The notes beneath the pieces were generated by a model. The model was not told the origin of the DNA. It did no database searches and saw only the letters and a program-made list of their open reading frames with translations. Below are positions 34,657 to 42,833 of a DNA stretch of 64,000 nt, piece after piece. Source of the stretch: Flagellimonas sp. S3867 (lineage in GTDB: Bacteria > Bacteroidota > Bacteroidia > Flavobacteriales > Flavobacteriaceae). The DNA is taken from NCBI RefSeq assembly GCF_014698935.1, contig NZ_JACVMN010000001.1, positions 744,001 to 808,000 of the forward strand, read 5' to 3'. Made by a program: the position numbers and the translations under genes. Positions within the stretch are counted from its first letter, which is position 1; each line of letters opens with the position of its first letter.

Positions 34657-34687
34657 AAAAAAGCTTCACATTAGTGAAGCTTTTTTT
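34657..34687 (+). terminator. Rho-independent terminator, probably the original tRNA-Ser terminator
   Basis: A stem (AAAAAAGCTTCAC / GTGAAGCTTTTTT) with an ATTA loop and T run, immediately downstream of attR with no gene in front of it. Its position fits the pre-integration terminator of tRNA-Ser, now 16 kb away. Confidence 0.85.
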
Positions 34688-34789
34688 ATTCCGTTAATCT
34701 ATTTCATCTTAATACAAAGTGCACTTAAAATAGTTTTGGATTCACTTTCTTATCGCTAGATTAAATCCTTAATTTTAAATCTAAGTTTT

Positions 34790-35644
34790 ATGACCCGGGA
34801 GATTATTGACATTAACGACTTCACCGTTCTTGTTGAAGAAGCCTCAACTGCCGAATTGACTGTTGATTCATGCTTCTTTGACGAGCCCATAATCGCTGTG
34901 GCTTTTTATGGGTCTGGCAATGTTGACCTTAAGGTGAAATATGGCGCCCAAACCAAAGATTTTAAGCACACTAAAGGTTTGGCCCTTTCTTTTTACGCCG
35001 ACGATGAAGTAGAATTTGAGCATACCGTTTCAGCATCCAAGCCATTGGAGTGCATTGTTATTGCCACCGCTGCCGCCAATCTTGACAAACTGCCAAATGG
35101 AGAAGGGGAATTGTTTAGCGAAATGCTTCAACAGTTGGTGAGTCCAACAGATCATTATGTTGAAGGCCCGAGTTTTTTCATGACCCCGGAAATGCAATCT
35201 ATTGTGGATCAAATTTTTCATATCAATTATGAAGGCAAGGCACGAATGATGTTTTTTAGAAGTCAGATAACAGCTTTGCTTTCCCATTTTTTTGGTCAAC
35301 TGGCATTTCATCATTCCAAACAAATTAAATCTACAGACAGAGACCGTCTTCAACAAGCAAAGGAAATATTATCAAACAATCTTGACAATCCTCCTTCCCT
35401 TACCGAACTTGCTCAAGAAATTGGCCTCAATACTACCAAGCTCAAAAAAGAATTCAAGGAAATTTTTGGCCTGCCGGTTTTCAAATACCTGCAAAATGAA
35501 CGATTAACCACTGCCCACGCCTTGATCAGTCAAAAACAGGCCACGGTACAAGAGGCCGCTTGGCATGTAGGTTATGATAGTTTGAGTTCTTTCTCCAATG
35601 CCTTCGCTAAGAAGTTCGGATACCGGCCCAGTCAAATAAAATAG
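34790..35644 (+). CDS. AraC-family transcriptional regulator
   Basis: The product is 284 residues with a non-conserved N-terminal sensing part (about 1-180) and a C-terminal AraC DNA-binding domain (about 190-284, with LTELAQEIGLNTTKLKKEFK and VQEAAWHVGYDSLSSFSNAF). It is soluble, with no membrane helix. The ligand is unknown. It lies directly upstream of a same-strand group of small genes (35735-37883), which are candidate targets. Confidence 0.92.
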   Translation: MTREIIDINDFTVLVEEASTAELTVDSCFFDEPIIAVAFYGSGNVDLKVKYGAQTKDFKHTKGLALSFYADDEVEFEHTVSASKPLECIVIATAAANLDKLPNGEGELFSEMLQQLVSPTDHYVEGPSFFMTPEMQSIVDQIFHINYEGKARMMFFRSQITALLSHFFGQLAFHHSKQIKSTDRDRLQQAKEILSNNLDNPPSLTELAQEIGLNTTKLKKEFKEIFGLPVFKYLQNERLTTAHALISQKQATVQEAAWHVGYDSLSSFSNAFAKKFGYRPSQIK

Positions 35645-35734
35645 CCGTCTTTTCGAACAAATCATTCTTCTTTTCAGATAACTCATTGATTTAGAGTACT
35701 TCTAGTTTTGCTCGTGTAATCTAAAAAAGAAGAT

Positions 35735-36133
35735 GTGAAAATCGGTCAGGCAATTTTAATTGGAATTCTCATTTGGGTACTAGGCGTATTTTTTTACCTG
35801 ATTTCTTTCGGAATACCATTCATGGAAGATCTTGAAAAACAAGCAAACATTGTTCTATTTATTGCGGTTATGCCGTTAGTATGGTTGGGGTGCCACTACT
35901 ATTATAAAAAGGACAAAACCACTCATGGGTTCAAGGTTGGCCAAATCATGCTTTTAACCAGTGCGGCTCTGGATGCGATTATAACCGTTCCGGCATTTGT
36001 ACTACCAAATGGAGGTAGTCACTTCAGTTTTTTTACCTCAGCAGGATTTTGGGTTATCGCTTTTGAATTTATTGTAGTTGCGGTGCTTTATTGGTACATC
36101 AAGGTATTCTCTAAACATACTAAAAAACAATAA
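35735..36133 (+). CDS. DUF5367-like small membrane protein
   Basis: The product is 132 residues with four membrane helices. The start codon is a GTG at 35735; no nearby ATG gives the full first helix (KIGQAILIGILIWVLGVFFY). It resembles the DUF5367 family of unknown function. It overlaps the next gene by one base, so the two are likely co-translated. Confidence 0.7.
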   Translation: MKIGQAILIGILIWVLGVFFYLISFGIPFMEDLEKQANIVLFIAVMPLVWLGCHYYYKKDKTTHGFKVGQIMLLTSAALDAIITVPAFVLPNGGSHFSFFTSAGFWVIAFEFIVVAVLYWYIKVFSKHTKKQ

Positions 36134-36633
36134 TGGACTGGAATTTGGAAACAATCGTAATGCTGATCACCACCATTTTAACCGGACTTACCGCTGGTCT
36201 ATGTTTTACATGGACAAATGCCATAACACCAGGTATTGGTCTTCTTGATGACCAAGGTTTTTTGCGGTCGTTCCAACAAATGAACAGAGCGATTATCAAC
36301 CCAACATTTTTGCTGGTCTTTTTGGGACCATTTTTTACACATCTACTTAATGTATTTCTCCATAGAGGTCATTCTAGCACAACATTGGTCATCTTAATTA
36401 TAGCTGCAACATTATACACACTTGGAGTTGTAGTTGTGACGGTATTTGGCAATGTTCCCTTGAATGAAATGTTGGATAAAATTGACTTATCGACAGCAGA
36501 TACAATTGACCTACAAACTTTTCGCGAGCAATTTGAAGGAAAATGGAATCGACTTCACATGATACGAACAATTTGTTCTTTATCGTCATTCATTTTGCTT
36601 GTGCTATTGATAGGCATCATATCAAAACCATAA
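36133..36633 (+). CDS. DUF1772-like membrane protein (anthrone oxygenase-type family)
   Basis: The product is 166 residues with four membrane helices. The pattern GLTAGLCFTWTNAITPGIG, then FLRSFQQMNRAIINPTF, and the late EGKWNRLHMIRT fit the DUF1772 family. Some fungal members are called anthrone oxygenases; bacterial members are uncharacterised. Its ATG overlaps the previous stop, and the NmrA-like reductase follows at 45 bp. Confidence 0.75.
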   Translation: MDWNLETIVMLITTILTGLTAGLCFTWTNAITPGIGLLDDQGFLRSFQQMNRAIINPTFLLVFLGPFFTHLLNVFLHRGHSSTTLVILIIAATLYTLGVVVVTVFGNVPLNEMLDKIDLSTADTIDLQTFREQFEGKWNRLHMIRTICSLSSFILLVLLIGIISKP

Positions 36634-36678
36634 AAACTTATATAAATCATATTTAATATTAACAGTAAGAATCAACAA

Positions 36679-37518
36679 ATGAAAAAAGAGAACTTTTTAA
36701 TTATAGGTGGTACAGGTAAAACAGGAAGTAAAGTAGTCAAGAGGCTTCAAGATCGTAGCCAAAACGTTCGTATAGGATCTAGGAATGCTACCATTCCTTT
36801 TGACTGGGACCGTCAAGAAACTTGGAAGGCAGCTTTACACGGAATGGATAAAGTGTATATTACATTTCAACCCGACCTGGCAGTGCCCGGGGCATTACAG
36901 GCAATAGAGGGGCTTACAAAAATTGCCAAAAGAAGTGGTGTCAAAAAACTGGTGTTGCTATCAGGGAAAGGTGAAAGAGAAGCTGAATTGTGTGAACAGG
37001 TGGTCATTCACTCAGGAATGGATTATACCATAATCAGGGCGAATTGGTTCAATCAAAATTTTAGTGAAAGTTTCTTGCTGGAGCCTATTGTCAATGGTTT
37101 TGTGGCACTACCACAGGCCGAAGTCAAAGTACCCTTTGTGGACACTGATGATATCTCAGATGTTGCTGTGGAAACATTGCTTAATGAGGAGCACAATGGA
37201 AAAATTTATCAATTAACAGGTCCGCGAGCACTTACCTTCAAAGAGGTGGTCAATGAAATAGCCGAGGTTACCGGCAGGAACATTGCATTTACCCCCATCG
37301 CTCTACCGGCATACACTGAAATTCTTAAAAGAGAGGGGGTTCCAGCTGACTATGTTTGGTTGATAGATTATTTATTCTCTGAAGTATTGGGCAACCCAAG
37401 CACTTCTGAAATAAGCAATGATATCGAAAAGGTGCTAAACAGAAAGCCTATAGATTTTTCAGATTATGTAAAAGAAACTGCGGCTACAGGTGTTTGGAAG
37501 TCCGTTGTAAAGCAATAA
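36679..37518 (+). CDS. NmrA/SDR-type NAD(P)-binding oxidoreductase
   Basis: The product is 279 residues with an atypical short-chain dehydrogenase fold. The nucleotide-binding loop is IIGGTGKTGSKVVKRL (about 8-23). There is no YxxxK catalytic pair at the usual place, which is typical of NmrA-like proteins that act as redox sensors or azo/quinone-type reductases. It probably belongs to the same transcript as the DUF5367/DUF1772 genes and the isomerase-like gene. Confidence 0.88.
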   Translation: MKKENFLIIGGTGKTGSKVVKRLQDRSQNVRIGSRNATIPFDWDRQETWKAALHGMDKVYITFQPDLAVPGALQAIEGLTKIAKRSGVKKLVLLSGKGEREAELCEQVVIHSGMDYTIIRANWFNQNFSESFLLEPIVNGFVALPQAEVKVPFVDTDDISDVAVETLLNEEHNGKIYQLTGPRALTFKEVVNEIAEVTGRNIAFTPIALPAYTEILKREGVPADYVWLIDYLFSEVLGNPSTSEISNDIEKVLNRKPIDFSDYVKETAATGVWKSVVKQ

Positions 37519-37538
37519 CAATTTAAATTAGATATAAA

Positions 37539-37883
37539 ATGCCGCATTTTATCATTGACTGTTCGGAAAACATCATGGCCCTAAAATCTCCAAAAGAGAT
37601 TATGCAAATAGTTTATGAGGCCGCGGAATCCACAAATCTTTTTGACGATGGAGACATAAAAGTAAGACTCAACCCTTATAAATATTACAATAATGGAAAT
37701 ACAATTAATGATTTCATTCATGTATTTGCCAATATCATGGAAGGGAGAAATAGCGGTCAAAAATACAAGCTATCAAAGCAAATTGTTACAGAACTAAAAC
37801 TAATGTTCCCAGAAACACCCATTATTTCCATCAATATTAGAGATTTTGAGAAAGCGACATATTGTAACAGGTCCATGGTCTAG
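37539..37883 (+). CDS. CHMI-like tautomerase/isomerase
   Basis: The product is 114 residues and similar to 5-carboxymethyl-2-hydroxymuconate delta-isomerase. Proline 2, which becomes the N-terminal catalytic base after Met removal, is present (MPHFIIDCSENI), and the family segment VFANIMEGRNSGQKYKLS is recognisable. No homoprotocatechuate pathway genes are nearby, so the substrate is unknown. It follows the NmrA-like gene by 20 bp. Confidence 0.85.
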   Translation: MPHFIIDCSENIMALKSPKEIMQIVYEAAESTNLFDDGDIKVRLNPYKYYNNGNTINDFIHVFANIMEGRNSGQKYKLSKQIVTELKLMFPETPIISINIRDFEKATYCNRSMV

Positions 37884-38049
37884 ATCAAACAACACAGTTC
37901 AAATTATGTTATTTTAGATTACTCACCCATGGGTTAAGCCCTCACTTATTGATGTCATTATTAATATATCTGATTATGTCAATGTATTATATTAAATGGG
38001 TTTAGGTCAAATGGAGAAATTGTAAAGTGAAACCAAAACAACTAAAGCA

Positions 38050-38463
38050 ATGAAAAAAAGCATTATAACATTCAGCATTATTCTCTACGCAGTGGCGGTT
38101 CCCATTTTGGAAATCAACCCAACCCATGTTTTTAATCCAGATTGGACTCCACATGTCAAAATTCATGAAGTCTGGCAATTAATTACCAACTCAGGTATTG
38201 GAATATTGTGTTTATGGCTTGTCTGGATCAAAAAGGAAACCAAAATCAGTGCAATTTTAAGCTTGTTGATAACAGGCGGCTTTTTACTTGCTTATATGTT
38301 GCAGGACCTATATGGTGGTTCTATGAAATACTTGGATGGAAGTGAAAAAACACTTTTAGGAATCAATATTGGTGTTTTGGGATTTGGCATCGCCTTTATA
38401 TTATTGTTATTTACCTTATTGGTTGATAGGTTGAGCCTTCTCAGAAAACATAAAAATTCTTAA
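38050..38463 (+). CDS. Small membrane protein, function unknown
   Basis: The product is 137 residues with about four membrane helices, starting MKKSIITFSIILYAVAVPIL. I do not recognise the family. The GNAT gene starts on the base after its stop codon, so the two are probably translated from one transcript. Confidence 0.7.
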   Translation: MKKSIITFSIILYAVAVPILEINPTHVFNPDWTPHVKIHEVWQLITNSGIGILCLWLVWIKKETKISAILSLLITGGFLLAYMLQDLYGGSMKYLDGSEKTLLGINIGVLGFGIAFILLLFTLLVDRLSLLRKHKNS

Positions 38464-38919
38464 ATGAAATTTAGAAAGGCTACAAAAGGTGATGTTACGG
38501 CAATTGTTCAAATGATTGCCGATGACGAACTGGGAAGGTTTAGGGAAAATTTTCAAAATCCCCTTCCAAAAGAATATTATGAGGCGTTTGAAAATATAAA
38601 TGGTGACAACAATCAGGAACTAATGGTGGTTGAAGATGAAAACGGCCTTGTTCTGGGAACATTTCAACTCACCTTTATACAATATCTTACCTATCAGGGA
38701 GGCATTCGGGCCCAAATTGAAGCGGTAAGAATCCACAAAGATCAAAGAGGAACAGGTTTGGGCATTACAATGTTTCAATGGGCCATTGAAAGAGCGAAAG
38801 AAAGAAATGCACACGTTTTACAACTAACAACCGATAAAAAAAGACCCCAAGCATTAAACTTTTATAAAAAACTAGGTTTTATTGCTTCACATGAAGGTAT
38901 GAAAATACACTTTAGATAA
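38464..38919 (+). CDS. GNAT-family N-acetyltransferase
   Basis: The product is 151 residues. The acetyl-CoA binding segment is VRIHKDQRGTGLGITMFQWA (about 90-109), with the typical C-terminal NFYKKLGFIASHEGMKIHF. It transfers an acetyl group from acetyl-CoA to an amine; the substrate is unknown. It abuts the upstream membrane-protein gene. Confidence 0.92.
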   Translation: MKFRKATKGDVTAIVQMIADDELGRFRENFQNPLPKEYYEAFENINGDNNQELMVVEDENGLVLGTFQLTFIQYLTYQGGIRAQIEAVRIHKDQRGTGLGITMFQWAIERAKERNAHVLQLTTDKKRPQALNFYKKLGFIASHEGMKIHFR

Positions 38920-38925
38920 GTGTTT

Positions 38926-38933
38926 TATTTTTG
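38926..38933 (+). promoter_or_regulatory. -7 box upstream of the 38973 gene
   Basis: TATTTTTG followed by C is a good match to TAnnTTTG, 39 bp before the ATG at 38973. Confidence 0.5.
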
Positions 38934-38972
38934 CCGTCAGTCAATAAAACATTTGAAATTATTTAAAGAACA

Positions 38973-39527
38973 ATGAAAACTACTTTAGAACAACAACGTG
39001 AAGAATTTACTGGTCGAAAATTTCTTGCCACTCCATTAGCAGGATTGATAGCTTGGATTTTGGTTGGATTTTCTGGACTGTTTTTTCCTGACAAAATAAC
39101 CGTTTGGGTACTATTCATAGCAACCGGTTGTATTGTATACCTGGCGCTGCTACTTTCAAAATTTACGGGAGAGGACTTCCTGGACAAATCCAAACCAAAA
39201 AACGAATTCGACGCGCTGTTTATGTTCACGGTAGGTCAAGCCGTTTTGGTCTACGCCATTGCAATTCCATTTTTTTTAGTGGACTATACTTCGTTACCTC
39301 TGACAGTAGGTATTCTAACAGGGACCATGTGGTTGCCATTTTCCTGGATTATAAAACATTGGATAGGAATTGTACATGCGTTGCTTCGCACCATTCTTGT
39401 TGTGGTTTTATGGTATATGTTTCCTGAGCACCGGTTTGTTGTTATTCCATTTTCAATAGTAATGGTCTATATTATCACCTTGCTGGTTCTAAAAAATAGG
39501 AGAAAGTCAAATCGGGGTATGTTATAA
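38973..39527 (+). CDS. Integral membrane protein, function unknown
   Basis: The product is 184 residues with about five membrane helices and a basic tail (KNRRKSNRGML). I do not recognise it. It has its own likely promoter and no close downstream partner. Confidence 0.7.
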   Translation: MKTTLEQQREEFTGRKFLATPLAGLIAWILVGFSGLFFPDKITVWVLFIATGCIVYLALLLSKFTGEDFLDKSKPKNEFDALFMFTVGQAVLVYAIAIPFFLVDYTSLPLTVGILTGTMWLPFSWIIKHWIGIVHALLRTILVVVLWYMFPEHRFVVIPFSIVMVYIITLLVLKNRRKSNRGML

Positions 39528-39711
39528 AAAATCCAATATTCTGGAAAAAGGCAGTTTCCAAACCTGGCAACCAACGAAAAAAAGATATGGTTAATTAGAT
39601 GCCTGGCGTTTGGGTATTTACTTATTGATTCATAATCAAAACTAAATCCCTAAATAATCTCAAGTATGATTTGAATAAATAGTTCTCTTCCATCCCTCTC
39701 TGCAGCAAAAG

Positions 39712-39740
39712 TAACCCTGGCTATTAAGTCAGGTTTTTTT
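39712..39740 (+). terminator. Possible Rho-independent terminator
   Basis: A short imperfect stem (AACC-TG / CA-GGTT with one bulged C) followed by seven T. It lies after the 38973 gene and faces the convergent cyclase gene. The rest of the 249-bp gap holds nothing I can name. Confidence 0.5.
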
Positions 39741-39776
39741 ATTTTGTATTGTCTGGTTTTACCAATGGAATTGTTG

Positions 39777-40994
39777 CTAACCAGGTAATTCCGACACATC
39801 ATATATTTTAATGGATTTATTAAACCCTTTGATTTTGGTTCGAATACTTCCGATAGGGTCAATGTAGTTCGATATTTTTTCATAAAGTGCCTCTGAGATT
39901 AATATTTGATTAGGAATTGTCAGGGCTTCTATTCTTGAGGCGATATTAATATTTTCGCCCACTACACCATACTTCATCCTTCGTTTAGAGCCTATATTCC
40001 CAACGATAAGATTACCACTGTTAATCCCAATGCCCATTTGTAGGGCAGGAAGTCCACGAATTCTTAATTTGGCATTTACGCTTTTCATCCCTTTTTGCAT
40101 ATCCCTGGCACATTGAATTGCATTGAGTGCTGAATTGTCAATACTATTCGGTGCGCCAAAAATCACAAGAATTCCGTCACCAAGAATTTCGTTGATGTAT
40201 CCTTCATATTGATGTATTATATCTATCATTTCTTCAAAATAAATATTCAGTACTTCAATCACTATTTTTGCGCTATACTTTGCTGAAATTGGCGAAAATC
40301 CCCTAATATCACTCACTAGAACGGTTACATCCCTTTCTTCGCCTCCCAACTGGGTTTCCTTTTTATTTTGCATCACTTTTTCCAACAGTGATTCGCTCAT
40401 ATATTGTCCAAAAAGGTGTTTGTAAAATTGATTGGACTCCATTAATTCACTGTTCAATTCTTCCAAATGAATTTTGGATTCTTGTATTTGTTTCTGAAGA
40501 TCAACTAGTTTGTTCATCCGAATTCTTTCATTCAGTAACTTCCCCATCATTTTAAAAACTGATAGCTCTGAATCCTTTAGTTTTCTGGGCACCCTATCTG
40601 CTATACAAAGAGAACCAATATTATTGCCCGTAATACTAGATAATGGATGGCCTGCGTAAAAACGGATGTTGGGTTCATTGACAACCATAGGGTTGTCATA
40701 AAATCGTTCGTCTTTAAGTGCATCTTCGATAATCAATATCTCATCCTGTAAAATGGTATGTCCACAAAAAGAAGTTGCTCTGTCGGAAGTATGGAAGTTT
40801 AATCCACAAGAAGAGTGAATATTTTGTTTTTCGCTTTCAATGGATGATATGTATGCTATGGGAACGTCTATACATTTGGATAGTATCATTATCACGCCAT
40901 CAAACTGCTCTTTTCTGGCCGATGCTGACAGATTAAGCGAAATTAAATCCGCAAGTCTTTCTTCCTCATTTTCGGGAATAACGGGTGCTATCAT
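39777..40994 (-). CDS. GAF-domain class III nucleotide cyclase
   Basis: The product is 405 residues: a GAF domain (about 25-165), a short coiled coil (about 165-190) and a class III cyclase domain (about 220-390). The two metal-binding aspartates D229 (VSDIRGF) and D273 (LGDGIL) and the transition-state pair N350/R354 (NINIASR) are present, so it should be active. The base-selecting Lys of adenylyl cyclases is Glu (E269) and the second selector is Gly (G343), so ATP is not certain as substrate. It lacks a membrane segment. It follows the outer-membrane-protein gene by 6 bp. Confidence 0.92.
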   Translation of the reverse strand: MIAPVIPENEEERLADLISLNLSASARKEQFDGVIMILSKCIDVPIAYISSIESEKQNIHSSCGLNFHTSDRATSFCGHTILQDEILIIEDALKDERFYDNPMVVNEPNIRFYAGHPLSSITGNNIGSLCIADRVPRKLKDSELSVFKMMGKLLNERIRMNKLVDLQKQIQESKIHLEELNSELMESNQFYKHLFGQYMSESLLEKVMQNKKETQLGGEERDVTVLVSDIRGFSPISAKYSAKIVIEVLNIYFEEMIDIIHQYEGYINEILGDGILVIFGAPNSIDNSALNAIQCARDMQKGMKSVNAKLRIRGLPALQMGIGINSGNLIVGNIGSKRRMKYGVVGENINIASRIEALTIPNQILISEALYEKISNYIDPIGSIRTKIKGFNKSIKIYDVSELPG

Positions 40995-41000
40995 TTCTTT

Positions 41001-41579
41001 TCAATATGTTGTTTCTCTATGGCTAGAATCAATCCCTTCTCCAAAGATTACAAATACACCAAGCAAAAAGGAATTCTGCGACAGATTACCAAATAGGTGA
41101 TCATATTCCGCAAATAATACCATGTTTCCTACTTGACGATGAATTCCAAAACCTAGATTGACACCAAATTTTGAAGTGTCCTCTGATTGCTTTATTAAAT
41201 CAATTTCAATTTCCTCTTTTTCAAAACTTAGATTGGCTCCTGTCAGGGGATAAAGCCCCCAGTGTTCTGAAATCTCGATTATGTAATGGATATTGAAATT
41301 GATTTCGTTTAAACTTTTGTTAGTTTCTTCACCGTTTTCAGTTTCTGATTTTTCAAAAAAATTTGAGTATTCAGGACCAAAACAGACTTTATTATTTGGT
41401 AAATTGTAATAGCCCCTAAAATGTATGCCAATGTTCTCTATATCATCACCATACACTGCCCCACCACCAAGGCTCCAAGATTGAGCAGAAGTATCCAAAA
41501 AGGAGAGGTAGAGCAATAAAATCAGTAACTGTTTTATGTTTATGTAGGGTAGATTCGTTTTAATACAGTTGCGACTCAT
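41001..41579 (-). CDS. Predicted outer-membrane beta-barrel protein, unknown family
   Basis: The product is 192 residues with a signal peptide (IKQLLILLLYLSFLDTSAQS) and alternating hydrophobic strands with Gly and aromatic residues in the mature part (YYNLPNNKVCFGPEYSNFF, LGFGIHRQVGNMVLFAEYDHLF), suggesting a small barrel. It is the first gene of a two-gene unit with the cyclase (6-bp gap). A link between an outer-membrane protein and cyclic-nucleotide synthesis is suggested only by this arrangement. Confidence 0.65.
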   Translation of the reverse strand: MSRNCIKTNLPYINIKQLLILLLYLSFLDTSAQSWSLGGGAVYGDDIENIGIHFRGYYNLPNNKVCFGPEYSNFFEKSETENGEETNKSLNEINFNIHYIIEISEHWGLYPLTGANLSFEKEEIEIDLIKQSEDTSKFGVNLGFGIHRQVGNMVLFAEYDHLFGNLSQNSFLLGVFVIFGEGIDSSHRETTY

Positions 41580-41817
41580 TGTCTATCCTTAATTCAGGTC
41601 TAAACTATTTATAACCCTCAGGGAAAGCAACAATTATTATTTGTATTTGTACTTCATACGACACTTGGGAGGATGTTTTAATCTTGAACAGCTTTTAAAA
41701 GCAGATTCCGTGACCAAAACTGGAATTTCTTAATCAATATGTCAGATTAAGTAAGTTCAGAAGAAATTTGTCCAATGCAAATGTTAAAGTATTGTCTATA
41801 TTAGATTTTACAACCAT

Positions 41818-42486
41818 TTGTGCAAGATTTTGAAAACACTGACTAAATATTGGTTTCTTGAAGGTTTTAGCCTCTTTAGAAAACTTGGAATGCCCACAAT
41901 GATGAAGATGTGTGAGCTTTTGGAAATGGAACATATTGACAAGGGTAAAATAATAGAAATCGGAAATCGAGATAAGAAGAGTATATTCTTTTTAAAGAAG
42001 GGTTCCGTTAAAATTCTTAATTCCTCTCGGAACACTGCAAAGTACATAGTAAAAAAGGGGAACATTTTCGGTGAGCTTTCACTATATGATGAGCAAGCGG
42101 CAATTGAGGAACAAGCAATAACCCTTGAAGATTCTATCATTTGTTACATCGAATCTGATATGATGGAAGCACTGATGGAGAAACACAAGTCTTTAAAAAA
42201 TGGTGTCTTTAAAGTATATGGATTACGAATTAAGAAATTAGAGCGTAGGCTAGAAGATCTTATATATAAGGATAGTAAAACTAGGATTTCGGATTTTATT
42301 TATTCCTATGTAAAAGAATTTGGCGAGGATAAAACAGATCGGATAGAAGCCAAAAACCTTCTCTCACATAAAGATATTGCCAATCTTACCAATACATCCA
42401 GACAAACGGTAAATAATGTATTGAGCGGCCTTCGGAAAGACAATCGCATTGATTATAACACTAGAGAAATATCCATTCTCAAATAA
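41818..42486 (+). CDS. Crp/Fnr-family transcriptional regulator
   Basis: The product is up to 222 residues: a cyclic-nucleotide-binding-like jellyroll (about 15-125, with GNIFGELSLYDEQ) and a C-terminal winged helix (about 150-222, HKDIANLTNTSRQTVNNVL). The start is a non-ATG codon near 41818; the first in-frame ATG (41890) would cut into the jellyroll, so I keep the longer form. The Arg that binds the cAMP phosphate in E. coli CRP is not present in the equivalent loop, so the ligand may not be cAMP. It is divergent from the cyclase pair and first in a five-gene same-strand unit. Confidence 0.9.
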   Translation: MCKILKTLTKYWFLEGFSLFRKLGMPTMMKMCELLEMEHIDKGKIIEIGNRDKKSIFFLKKGSVKILNSSRNTAKYIVKKGNIFGELSLYDEQAAIEEQAITLEDSIICYIESDMMEALMEKHKSLKNGVFKVYGLRIKKLERRLEDLIYKDSKTRISDFIYSYVKEFGEDKTDRIEAKNLLSHKDIANLTNTSRQTVNNVLSGLRKDNRIDYNTREISILK

Positions 42487-42557
42487 ATCGATAAGCATAA
42501 TGGAGTATCTAAAAAAGGGTTGAGAAAATCCAAATTGCATATACCGATGGAAAATTG

Positions 42558-42833
42558 ATGAAATCATTCAGGAATCTATTTAATAAAAGGCCAGATGCAT
42601 TTGATGAAGTACCTAGGGGTGTATGCCCCAATTGTTGGGGAGATCAAGAGTATGGAAATGAAATAAGGAAAAAATATAAAGACCTTCAAATAGGAGTGAA
42701 TAACAAAACTGACAAACATGCATTTATTCAGGATTTTGTAGTAACACATTTAAAGGGCATACAATTGAAAAGCGCGGTGCATGGGGTGGAATGTGCCACC
42801 TGTAAAGTAAAATACAACAATGAAAACAGCTAA
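42558..42833 (+). CDS. Small protein with two CxxC pairs (zinc-ribbon-like)
   Basis: The product is 91 residues from the ATG at 42558 (a TTG precedes it at 42555). CPNC (about residue 24) and CATC near the end could bind one zinc ion. I do not recognise the family. Its end overlaps the start of the large outer-membrane protein gene by 14 bp, so it is probably co-translated with it and follows the Crp/Fnr gene by 71 bp. Confidence 0.7.
   Translation: MKSFRNLFNKRPDAFDEVPRGVCPNCWGDQEYGNEIRKKYKDLQIGVNNKTDKHAFIQDFVVTHLKGIQLKSAVHGVECATCKVKYNNENS

Larger units (their letters stand above)
34175..34789. other. 615-bp non-coding stretch holding the right island end
   Basis: No credible coding sequence is seen. 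The first ~460 bp belong to the island and carry the upstream control region of the metal operon, then a second copy of GCCCCTTTCGGTG (34562-34574), the attR repeat (34638-34651) and a strong terminator (34657-34687). The last ~100 bp are chromosome in front of the AraC gene. Confidence 0.7.

Noticed and set aside
39640..39740. A second att-like tRNA fragment before the cyclase gene (CCATCCCTCTCTGCAGC)
   Set aside because: Its likeness to the tRNA-Ser end is partial and no integrase or second repeat supports it.
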